A stretch of DNA of 46,052 bases, from assembly GCA_016291435.1 (NCBI GenBank), contig JAEEXH010000015.1:1-46052 (forward strand), in the 5' to 3' direction. Shown piece by piece: positions 18,198 through 25,885 of the stretch; positions within the stretch are counted from its first letter, which is position 1; the number at the start of each line of letters is the position of its first letter. The notes under the pieces are model-generated. The model saw only the letters and a program-made list of their open reading frames with translations. It did no database searches and was not told the origin of the DNA. The position numbers and the translations under genes are program-made. Source of the DNA: Oscillospiraceae bacterium (lineage in GTDB: Bacteria > Bacillota > Clostridia > Oscillospirales > Ruminococcaceae).

Positions 18198-21098
18198 ATG
18201 AAAGAAACATCAGGCAAGCGTGTGCGGCAGGGGATTTCCGCACTACTCAGCACGACAATGCTTCTGTCAGCATTGTCGGTATTCCCGGCGATTCCGGCTG
18301 CGGCAGCAGGCAGCTGCACCGTGGACACCAGCGTGACCTATCAGACGATCCGCGGCTTCGGCGGCATGAACCACCCGGAATGGCAGAGCGTCAACACCCA
18401 GTACGGCGCGGGCGGCGACATGACTGCGGAGCAGGTGCAGACTGCGTTCGGCAACGGCGCCAATGAGCTCGGTCTGACAATCCTGCGTATCTTTGTCAGC
18501 GACGATTCCAACGCATGGAAGAATGCCGTCCCGACTGCAAAGCGCGCACAGGCGCTCGGCGCAACCGTCTTTGCGACGCCGTGGAATCCGCCTGCAAGCA
18601 TGCGCAGCAAAGGCGGCGGCACCGATCAGACCGGTCTCTATGTGCTCAATAACGGAGCAGAGCCGCAGTATGCACAGCATCTCAACAGCTATGTCAAGTA
18701 TATGGAGGGGCAGGGCATCAACCTCTACTCCATCTCGGTTCAGAACGAGCCGGACTACTCGAGAGAATGGACCTTCTGGTCTCCTGAGCGTGCGACGAAT
18801 TTCATCGCAAACTACGCCTCAACGGTTAAGGAGGGCACCAATGTCAAGCTGATGTCGCCTGAGAGCTTCCAGTACGGTCCCGAAAGCTGGGGCTACGGCA
18901 AGAACTATTATAAACAGATCATCAACAATCCGAAGGCGTTTGCAAACTGCGATCTCTTCGGCACGCATTTCTACGGCACCTCCCGCGATTCGATGGACTA
19001 CCCGACCGTGAAGAACTGCGGCAAGGAAATCTGGATGACCGAGGTGTATGTCCCGAATTCCGACGCGAATTCCGCAGATAAATGGGATCAGGCGCTCCAG
19101 GCGGCTGAGAACATTCACAACGGTCTGGTCGTCGGCAACATGAGCGCTTATGTCTGGTGGTATATCCGCCGTCAGTACAGCCTGATGTGGGATGACGGCA
19201 GAGTCTCGAAGCGCGGCGCCTGCATGGCACAGTATTCCAAGTGGGTGCGTCCGGGTGCAGTCCGTATCGCAGCGACGGAAAAGCCCGAGAGCAATGTCCT
19301 TTGCTCCGCATATCAGAATGAAGACGGTACAGTCGCGATTGTTGCAATCAACAAGGGGAGCAACGGTACGACTGAGAACTTCACCCTTTCCGGCGGCGAG
19401 AAGATCTCCGATGTGTCTGCATGGCACTCCACCTCCACCGAGAATTTCCGTGCATGCAGCGCTCCGTCCTTCAATGACGGCGGCTTCACCGCACAGCTTC
19501 CGGCACAGTCCGTCACGACCTTCCTGGTCAGCACCGGCGAGCCTGAGCCTGATCCCGACGGCTACTTCTTCCATGACACGTTTGAGAGCAGCGAGGGCAC
19601 TTGGACCGGCAGAGGCGCAGCGACCGTTGCGGCTTCCGGCGCGGCTGCATACGAGAGCAGCAAGTCTCTCGCAGTTACCGGCAGAACTGCTGTGTGGAAC
19701 GGCGCGACCCGTCCGCTGAGCAGCAAGACCTTCAAGCCCGGCGATTCCTTCAGCTTCAGTGCTGATGTCAATTACACCGAGGGCGGCGCGACAGAGACCT
19801 TCCATCTGACGCTTGAATATACCGACAGCGAAGGCACTGCACACTATGACAAGGTGGCAAGTGCAACCGTCGTGAAAGGTCAGTGGACACAGCTTGCGAA
19901 TCCATCCTTTAAGATCCCGGCAGGCGCTTCTGATCTGAAGCTCTACGTTGAGACCGAGGACACGACCCTCAGCTTCTATGTCGATGAAGTCATCGGCGCA
20001 CCCGATGGCATGCAGATTGCAGGTCCCGCACCGATCACTTTCAAGCTCGGCGATGTGGACGGCGACGGCAAGATCAACGGAAAGGATCTTACCCTTGCCA
20101 AGCGTGTCGCAATGGGCACGCTGAAGGATGCCGCAGCAAAGCTCGCAGCAGATGTCAATCAGGACGGGGATGTGACCGTCGCGGACATTGTCTGGTATGT
20201 GAAATATCTTACCGGCGAGACAGAGGAGTTCCCGGAGGCGCAGTCGCAGCAGGAAGAAGTCTATACCGGCAGCATGCGCACCATCACGGAGTATACCAAC
20301 GCTGTGAAGGACACACTCGTCGAGTTTGAGCCGAATTCCTCCACACAGAAGAAAAACGGCGTCACTTATCCGCAGGTGAAGAAGGAGTATTATTTCTCCA
20401 AGAAAGCAAATAAGCAGAAGCCCTATAACATCATGCTTCCTGCAAACTACGACCCGAGCAAGAAATATCCGGTTCTGTATCTGCTGCACGGCTTCTTCGA
20501 GGATGAGGACCGTATGATTCTTACCGGCAATGCGCCTCCGATTCCGACCCCGCAGATCATTACGAATGCAATCGCTGAGGGCGCTGCAAAGGAAATGATC
20601 GTTGTCGTGCCGCTGGTTTTCACGCACCCGACGAAAGAGAGCGCAACGAGTTTCTCGGATTATGAATCCAGTGTCGGCTATGACAATTTCGTCGATGATA
20701 TTGTTGACAGCCTGATGCCGCATATCGAAGGCAATTACAGCGTTGCGACCGGTAAAGCAAATACAGCGGTGACCGGCTTCTCGATGGGCGGCAGAGAGTC
20801 TCTGCGCATCGGCATGAAGTACGCAGATAAGTTCGGCTACATCGGCGCGATCTGCCCGGCACCGGGCGTCGAGGGTCCGTGGAGCTGGGGCAGTGAGGAG
20901 GCAGCACCTTCCCTGGTATTGCTGACGGGCGGCACCAATGATGATGTTGTCGGTTTGGGCACCCCGCAGGGCTATCACAATAATTTTGATAAGGCGGGCA
21001 CACCGCATATCTGGCATGTTGTGAACGGTGGCTATCACGGCGATAACTGCATCAGAGCACATATCTATAATTTCGTCCGTATGATTTTCAAAGCCTAA
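18198..21098 (+). CDS. Bifunctional cellulosomal glucuronoxylanase/esterase: GH30-CBM22-dockerin-CE1
   Basis: 966 residues with a signal peptide cleaved near the AAAA at about 37. GH30 (about 40-450) is of the subfamily 8 glucuronoxylanase type: acid/base Glu184 in SVQNEPDY, nucleophile Glu282 in IWMTEVYV, and the WWYIRRQYS segment with Arg324/325 that in this subfamily contacts the methylglucuronate carboxylate. A CBM22-like module (about 462-610) and a dockerin (about 615-690; GDVDGDGKINGKDL and ADVNQDGDVTVADI) follow. The CE1 esterase (about 705-966) has Ser862 in GFSMGG, Asp915/916 and His947 in GGYHGDN, a full triad. It should cleave glucuronoxylan at decorated sites while removing feruloyl or acetyl esters; the ester type is not resolved. 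The ribosome-binding site is a G-run (GGGGGAA). Confidence 0.95.
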   Translation: MKETSGKRVRQGISALLSTTMLLSALSVFPAIPAAAAGSCTVDTSVTYQTIRGFGGMNHPEWQSVNTQYGAGGDMTAEQVQTAFGNGANELGLTILRIFVSDDSNAWKNAVPTAKRAQALGATVFATPWNPPASMRSKGGGTDQTGLYVLNNGAEPQYAQHLNSYVKYMEGQGINLYSISVQNEPDYSREWTFWSPERATNFIANYASTVKEGTNVKLMSPESFQYGPESWGYGKNYYKQIINNPKAFANCDLFGTHFYGTSRDSMDYPTVKNCGKEIWMTEVYVPNSDANSADKWDQALQAAENIHNGLVVGNMSAYVWWYIRRQYSLMWDDGRVSKRGACMAQYSKWVRPGAVRIAATEKPESNVLCSAYQNEDGTVAIVAINKGSNGTTENFTLSGGEKISDVSAWHSTSTENFRACSAPSFNDGGFTAQLPAQSVTTFLVSTGEPEPDPDGYFFHDTFESSEGTWTGRGAATVAASGAAAYESSKSLAVTGRTAVWNGATRPLSSKTFKPGDSFSFSADVNYTEGGATETFHLTLEYTDSEGTAHYDKVASATVVKGQWTQLANPSFKIPAGASDLKLYVETEDTTLSFYVDEVIGAPDGMQIAGPAPITFKLGDVDGDGKINGKDLTLAKRVAMGTLKDAAAKLAADVNQDGDVTVADIVWYVKYLTGETEEFPEAQSQQEEVYTGSMRTITEYTNAVKDTLVEFEPNSSTQKKNGVTYPQVKKEYYFSKKANKQKPYNIMLPANYDPSKKYPVLYLLHGFFEDEDRMILTGNAPPIPTPQIITNAIAEGAAKEMIVVVPLVFTHPTKESATSFSDYESSVGYDNFVDDIVDSLMPHIEGNYSVATGKANTAVTGFSMGGRESLRIGMKYADKFGYIGAICPAPGVEGPWSWGSEEAAPSLVLLTGGTNDDVVGLGTPQGYHNNFDKAGTPHIWHVVNGGYHGDNCIRAHIYNFVRMIFKA

Positions 21099-21164
21099 TA
21101 GATTTTTTACTATATTTGCAGATCTGCCATGAAATCATGATTTCATTGGTGTGGTCCCCCACTA

Positions 21165-21198
21165 TCCCGCGCAGCGCAAGCTGTGCGGGAGCTTTTTT
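21165..21198 (+). terminator. Terminator of the GH30/CE1 gene
   Basis: An 11-bp stem with one G:U pair (21165-21175 with 21180-21190) is closed by a GCAA tetraloop and followed by GCTTTTTTATT. Confidence 0.85.
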
Positions 21199-21216
21199 AT
21201 TGCGTATTTATGTTTG

Positions 21217-21259
21217 TTTTCTGCGTTTCTGATATATTATATGGACAAAACGCAGAAAA
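21217..21259. promoter_or_regulatory. Perfect 12-bp inverted repeat upstream of the regulator promoter
   Basis: TTTTCTGCGTTT (21217-21228) and its exact complement AAACGCAGAAAA (21248-21259) are separated by 19 bp. The repeat ends five bases before the -35 box of the regulator gene. The centre-to-centre distance is 31 bp, about three helical turns. It is not followed by a T tract, so it is more likely a protein-binding site than a terminator; autoregulation is inferred. Confidence 0.6.
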
Positions 21260-21264
21260 ATAGC

Positions 21265-21293
21265 TTGACAAATGCACAACTTTCGTTTATAAT
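21265..21293 (+). promoter_or_regulatory. Consensus promoter of the fused regulator gene
   Basis: TTGACA (21265-21270), exactly 17 bp, then TATAAT (21288-21293): a perfect SigA consensus, 20 bases before the start codon, leaving a very short leader. Confidence 0.85.
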
Positions 21294-21313
21294 GAAGTGC
21301 AGGGGGGATCACC

Positions 21314-23506
21314 ATGACAGATAGAAAGAGATCCTCGATCGGCGTTGTCGCAGCGGAAGTCAACAGCATCGAACAGCGTGAGATCATGAAGGGTCTGATT
21401 AAGAGGGCGCAGGAGCTTGGGAAAAAGACAGTTGTGTTCTCCAATATATATAATCCGTATGAATATGACGAGGCGTTAGATCTGGAAAACAGCGTCTATG
21501 AGCTGATTTTTTCGCAGGAGCTTTGCGGACTGATCCTGATCTCAGAGTCGATTCTCAATGAGAAGCTCCGCGAGAAGATTCGTTCAATGCTCGAGCAGCG
21601 GCAGGATATTCCCGTTGTCATCATCGGTATTTATGTCCCGACTCTGGACTTCCCGAATGTGCGGTTTATCAATTCCAGTGACGAGGATGATATGGAGGAG
21701 ATCACAAATCATCTCCTTGAGAAGCACGGCTTTACAAAGATTGATATTCTGACCGGATTCGAGGGAAACGGTGCTTCCGAAGACCGCGTGCGCGGGTATC
21801 GGCGTGCGCTCGAATCACATGGGGTCGAATTTGATCCTTCCCGCGTACATTACGGAAACTTCTGGACGGATTCCGGCGAAAAGCTCGCAAATGCGTATAT
21901 TCGCGGAGACCTTCCGATGCCGGAGGGCGTCGTCTGCGGAAATGATTATATGGCGTTCGGCATGCTGGATACATTTTTACAGTATCATGTGCGTGTGCCC
22001 GAGGATATCACTGTTGCAGGGTATGAATTTATCCACGAGCGCGTTTATCACTCGCCGCTGCTGAGCACCTTTCAGCGCGGACGTCAGGAGCTCGGTATTT
22101 CGTCGGTCGATATTGTTGCTGCACTTTCCGAGGGCAAAGAGCCGGAGCCGTTCAAGCCGCCAAAGGGCATCTGGATCTCCGGCGCAAGCTGCCCGTGTGG
22201 CACGGAGCAGACACAGCTCCATGATGAGCTCGGTCTTCTCCGCACACAGCAGCAGTATAATAAATGGAACGTGCTCGGCACAATGGAACAGCAGCTCACG
22301 CTCTGCGGCACGCTCGATGAGCTGATCAAGGTGCTGTCAGCGCACCAGTTCAATGTCCGCTGGGTGCAGAATATGTTTCTCTGCCTGTTTGATAACTGGT
22401 ATGATACCAAAGCGGATACGCCGACCGAAATGATGAGCTGCCGCAGCGTCATGCCCTGGCATCTTGAGAAGCCTGCGATTCGCTGCACGCGCTACGAATT
22501 TGATTCGCTCTATGCGTTTTCGCCGGATAATGCTGTGCATTATTATCTGCCGCTGTTTTTCGAGAAACATCTCTTCGGCTATTTTGTGCTTGAATACCAT
22601 AATCCGGATACCTACGATGATATTTTCCGCAACTGGATGAAGTCAATTTCAATCGGATTGACCTTCCTCTGCATGAAGAATGACATCCGCTATCTGCTGC
22701 AATGCCAGAATCTCTCAGATGAACGCGATTCTCTGACCGGACTTTATAATCAGCGCGGTACGATCCGTGCGCTCGGGGCTCAGCTTACTGATGCGTCGAA
22801 GCCGATTTACGCGATCGCGATTCGTCTCGATACGCCGGATCAGCTCTTCACGCCAGACACGCAGGACAGAAAAACTGCGCTGCTGCAAAAGATTTCTGAG
22901 GTGTTCCGCATGGTCGGACTACAGGATTGTGTCTGCGGCAGAATTGATGTGCAGACATTGCTCTGCGCGGGGATACCGGTCAATTCCTCTGAGGAGCTCG
23001 TGCGAGTTACCGAAAAACTGCGCGCTGTGCTGTTGCATCATACAAACATTTGCCGCTCTGAAGGCGGGGATGCAATCATGATCCGCCAGCTCGTGTTTGA
23101 TTCCGATATGTCCGCCGAGCAGTGTATTTCTGAGGTGAATGTGATGCTTGAGGATGCGACCGAAGCACATATTTTGCAGCAGCGGCAGCCCCATGCCGAC
23201 AAACTGTTTGCAGTGCGAAACGGTGTCTATGCGCTGGATGAATGTGATACGGACAATATCTGCCGCCGATATTCGTTCAGCTCGGGCTATTTCCGCCAGA
23301 TCTACAAGGATTTCTTCGGCGTCAGCTTCCATCAGGATGTGATCCGTGCGCGTGTATTCCTTGCGATGTATCTCCTGACTACGACTGTGCAGAGCGCAGC
23401 GAGCATTGCAGAATCCTGCGGCTATGATGAATGCAATTATTTTCTGCGGCAGTTCCAGAAGGTGACAGGTATGACGCCGGGAAAATTCCGCAGACAGGTT
23501 CCGTAA
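21314..23506 (+). CDS. Fused one-component regulator: LacI-like sensor, degenerate GGDEF-like domain, AraC HTH
   Basis: 730 residues, no signal peptide or TM, so cytoplasmic. Residues about 6-290 match the periplasmic-binding-protein-like ligand domain of LacI/GalR regulators (SIGVVAAEVNS, GLILISES, VVCGNDYMAFGMLD, DITVAGYEF) but lack the usual N-terminal HTH. About 300-460 is a middle region that may be GAF-like. About 470-600 opens like a diguanylate cyclase (ERDSLTGLYNQRG), yet the GGDEF signature is absent (GRIDVQTL in that area), so it should not make c-di-GMP. About 633-728 is an AraC/XylS HTH (SSGYFRQIYKDFFGVSF, SIAESCGYDECNYFLRQFQK). It sits among the xylan genes and probably senses a xylan-derived sugar and activates them; this is inferred. 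The ribosome-binding site is a G-run. Confidence 0.88.
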   Translation: MTDRKRSSIGVVAAEVNSIEQREIMKGLIKRAQELGKKTVVFSNIYNPYEYDEALDLENSVYELIFSQELCGLILISESILNEKLREKIRSMLEQRQDIPVVIIGIYVPTLDFPNVRFINSSDEDDMEEITNHLLEKHGFTKIDILTGFEGNGASEDRVRGYRRALESHGVEFDPSRVHYGNFWTDSGEKLANAYIRGDLPMPEGVVCGNDYMAFGMLDTFLQYHVRVPEDITVAGYEFIHERVYHSPLLSTFQRGRQELGISSVDIVAALSEGKEPEPFKPPKGIWISGASCPCGTEQTQLHDELGLLRTQQQYNKWNVLGTMEQQLTLCGTLDELIKVLSAHQFNVRWVQNMFLCLFDNWYDTKADTPTEMMSCRSVMPWHLEKPAIRCTRYEFDSLYAFSPDNAVHYYLPLFFEKHLFGYFVLEYHNPDTYDDIFRNWMKSISIGLTFLCMKNDIRYLLQCQNLSDERDSLTGLYNQRGTIRALGAQLTDASKPIYAIAIRLDTPDQLFTPDTQDRKTALLQKISEVFRMVGLQDCVCGRIDVQTLLCAGIPVNSSEELVRVTEKLRAVLLHHTNICRSEGGDAIMIRQLVFDSDMSAEQCISEVNVMLEDATEAHILQQRQPHADKLFAVRNGVYALDECDTDNICRRYSFSSGYFRQIYKDFFGVSFHQDVIRARVFLAMYLLTTTVQSAASIAESCGYDECNYFLRQFQKVTGMTPGKFRRQVP

Positions 23507-23521
23507 ATTGAACAGCATGAT

Positions 23522-23565
23522 AAAAAAGCACCTCCGCGGGCGATTTCCCGCAGAGGTGCTTTTTA
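23522..23565. terminator. Bidirectional terminator between the regulator and the DUF3048 gene
   Basis: An 18-bp stem with one mismatch (23523-23540 with 23547-23564) has A-rich and T-rich outer ends, so it works for both convergent units. Confidence 0.9.
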
Positions 23566-23579
23566 TCGCAGATGCGCAG

Positions 23580-24701
23580 TTATTGATCGCTGAACGAGAT
23601 TTTCTTGTTCTCGCCGATGATGCCGATGTAGCTTTTTCCCGCGCTGACAGTCAGTTCTGTGCCGTCAGTATGGAACACGCGGATCGGTGCGGTTTCGCTT
23701 TCCTTTGTCCATGTGATCGCTTCCATTCCGCCGTTTGCTGCGTAGTAACCGCTGCCGCCCGTGAGCGCAACATCCATAAGATAGCCGTCCTCACGCGGGT
23801 GAATATCGGTTTGCAGGACAAACACATTTTCAAACACGAGCTGATTGCCGGTACTCTGGTCGATGTGCGGATTGCCGGAATGGAATTTCAGATACTTTCC
23901 CGCAGCGCTGTCATATTCAAATGTGCTGAAATAGCTGTCGGAGAAATTGAGCGTCAGGCGCTGCGTTTTGATCTGTGCAGGTGTGATCGGTGTATCCGGA
24001 TCCGCAAAACGGAACATCGGTTGCTGATACTCGGCGGCACGGTCGGTGCGGAAGCCCTTCTGTGCGATAAATCCCGGGAGTTTTGCACCGTCGAGATAGC
24101 CTCTGTGTTCAACAGCATAGCCGCTTCTGTTCGGATCCCGGAAGAAGAGCTGCCCGAACAGAAATCCGCCGTCGAGATGGTCGATGCCGGTGCGTTCGAG
24201 TGTCTCCTTCGCGATGGTCTGGTCGCAGCCCCAGTGGCAGTAGATTGCATCCATGCCGAGGCAGAGGATGGGATAATAATACCGGCAGCTGCGCACGGAG
24301 CAGACATTCGGCATATGCTGGTAATCCGGGTAAACCGCCATCATGCGCGTAATACCGCCCTCAACGGGAAGCTCATAGATCACATCGGCGGCCTCGATGC
24401 CGTACTGCGGAAGTGCGCCCTTCAGATTGTTGATCATGACAGCGACCGGACGCTTGCCCTCTGCCGCAGGATCAAGATTCATTTCGCCGCTGAGCGGATT
24501 CATGCCGCCGATGATCTGCGGCTGTGTTGTGGTCTCGGCTTCTGTGACAGGTTCTGTTGTCGTTGTCACAGTGGTTGTGGTTGTCGGCGCAGGCATGGTT
24601 TCAGCCTGCGGGAGCGACGACATGCCTGCACAGCCTGTCAGAGCAAATGCTGCACAGATTGTCATTGCTGCCAGAATACTTTTCAGTTTCAGGTGAATCA
24701 C
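23580..24701 (-). CDS. YerB-like (DUF3048) lipoprotein
   Basis: 373 residues starting at a GTG (24701), six bases after the preceding lipoprotein gene, with only a weak G-rich ribosome-binding site. The lipobox LTGC places the lipidated Cys at 24; a Thr-rich linker (about 40-60) follows. The body matches the YerB/DUF3048 family: RPVAVMINN, YELPVEGGITRMMAVYPDY and SVRSCRYYY are the characteristic conserved stretches. The family is common in Gram-positive cell envelopes, but its biochemical role is not established. It is co-transcribed with the lipoprotein upstream; its place inside the xylan locus may be incidental. Confidence 0.9.
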   Translation of the reverse strand: MIHLKLKSILAAMTICAAFALTGCAGMSSLPQAETMPAPTTTTTVTTTTEPVTEAETTTQPQIIGGMNPLSGEMNLDPAAEGKRPVAVMINNLKGALPQYGIEAADVIYELPVEGGITRMMAVYPDYQHMPNVCSVRSCRYYYPILCLGMDAIYCHWGCDQTIAKETLERTGIDHLDGGFLFGQLFFRDPNRSGYAVEHRGYLDGAKLPGFIAQKGFRTDRAAEYQQPMFRFADPDTPITPAQIKTQRLTLNFSDSYFSTFEYDSAAGKYLKFHSGNPHIDQSTGNQLVFENVFVLQTDIHPREDGYLMDVALTGGSGYYAANGGMEAITWTKESETAPIRVFHTDGTELTVSAGKSYIGIIGENKKISFSDQ

Positions 24702-24707
24702 CCCATT

Positions 24708-25733
24708 TTAATCAGGATACTGTTTATGCAGTTCCGGTGTCAGAATATATGCGCAGTCCTTGTCCGCCTTCGGGCTCCCGTCCATGCCGCTGAGATACAC
24801 AGAAAAAGCCTCATGCACGCCGCTGTTATCCGTGATCTGGATCTGCACATCCGATGCGATCTCGCTGTGATTGCAGTAAAGCAGGAACGGAGTGCCGTTG
24901 TAGCTGCTGTAGATGCGTCCCCATATGCTGCCCTCGACCGGATCGCATTCGGTCACGACAACATGTGCTTCGCGGTCTCGCGGAATAATCAGGTAAAGCT
25001 CCTGCGCAGCCTGTGTCTCTGCGAAAGTTTTCTCGTTCATGAGCCCGCCGAGAAACGGATATTCCTCATCGTAGCCTTCCAGCAAAAAGTATTCGATCAG
25101 AGCGGCATTGTATCCGTTTGCTTTTCCTGTGCCGGCAGGGAAAGAACCGATATACTGTACGCCGCAGCAGGCGGTATCGGGAATATCGGAGCGCTGCGGT
25201 ACTTCGGGATCATATACTTCGATCGGCCGTTCGTTGAGATTCACGGGATTTCCAAGGAAATCCTCGCCGCTTCCCGACTTACGGCTGACATAGTACCAAT
25301 CGCAGGTGGAAGTGTGGTTGTCGATCAAATCATAGAGATGGATCGCTGCGGTATCGGGATCCTCCGTGCTGTCAACATCAATGAACTCCGGGACCCAGTT
25401 GTTGCGTGAGCCGTAATATCGGCTTGCGAGAAAGATCAGCATATCATCGCTGAATGTGTCATCGGACACAGCCCGGGATTCTGCGGGTACGGTTTCATTC
25501 AGTGACGCGGCAGTTTCTGCCGCAGAAGGATCCGTTGTATCAGCGGAGGATGCCGTTGTATCGGCAGCAGGGGAAACAGTCGTATCTGCGGGGGCAGTTG
25601 TCGTATCGGATGCGGCAGTTGTCGTTTCTGCATTGCCGCATTCCGCAGTTGTGCTTGACTCTCCGCCGCAGGCAGTGAGCATACCGGCTGCAAGAAGCAA
25701 TACACAAAGGGAGATCATTTTTTTCTGTTTCAT
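24708..25733 (-). CDS. Lipoprotein with Thr/Ala-rich linker, unknown function
   Basis: 341 residues from the ATG at 25733, chosen because GAGGAA lies seven bases before it and the signal peptide starts there; 19 upstream codons in frame are rejected. The lipobox MLTAC places the lipidated Cys at 22, followed by a low-complexity Thr/Ala/Asp linker (about 35-90, repeated DTT units). A globular domain of about 240 residues contains paired cysteines (TACCGVQ) and aromatic-rich segments (IYSSYNGTPFLLYCNHSE). No family was recognised. It forms an operon with the DUF3048 gene. The long linker would hold the domain away from the membrane, as in surface-exposed lipoproteins. Confidence 0.8.
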   Translation of the reverse strand: MKQKKMISLCVLLLAAGMLTACGGESSTTAECGNAETTTAASDTTTAPADTTVSPAADTTASSADTTDPSAAETAASLNETVPAESRAVSDDTFSDDMLIFLASRYYGSRNNWVPEFIDVDSTEDPDTAAIHLYDLIDNHTSTCDWYYVSRKSGSGEDFLGNPVNLNERPIEVYDPEVPQRSDIPDTACCGVQYIGSFPAGTGKANGYNAALIEYFLLEGYDEEYPFLGGLMNEKTFAETQAAQELYLIIPRDREAHVVVTECDPVEGSIWGRIYSSYNGTPFLLYCNHSEIASDVQIQITDNSGVHEAFSVYLSGMDGSPKADKDCAYILTPELHKQYPD

Positions 25734-25830
25734 ATTTCGTTCCTCGTTCATATCACGGAAGTCTGCCGGCGGATCCCGTACAGACTGCATCTATTATAGC
25801 ACAGATTGATGCAGATTTCAAGTGCTCCGG

Positions 25831-25868
25831 CAAAATAACCGGCGTGCGGTGAGTTTCCGCACGCCGGT
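25831..25868 (-). terminator. Terminator of the GH43/CE1 gene
   Basis: A perfect 12-bp stem (25838-25849 with 25857-25868, 7-nt loop) is followed on the minus strand by TTATTTTG. It lies 17 bases past the stop codon. Confidence 0.8.
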
Positions 25869-25885
25869 GACTTATTGTTCACACA

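Noticed and set aside
18819-21062. 747-codon antisense frame across the GH30/CE1 gene
   Set aside because: Shadow of an identified enzyme; low-complexity hydrophobic/Arg composition typical of antisense reading.
22731-23000. Active diguanylate cyclase in the regulator
   Set aside because: The domain starts like GGDEF proteins but the GGDEF/GGEEF signature is absent.
23508-25409. 633-codon plus-strand frame across the DUF3048 and lipoprotein genes
   Set aside because: It runs through a bidirectional terminator and opposite two lipoprotein genes with good lipoboxes.
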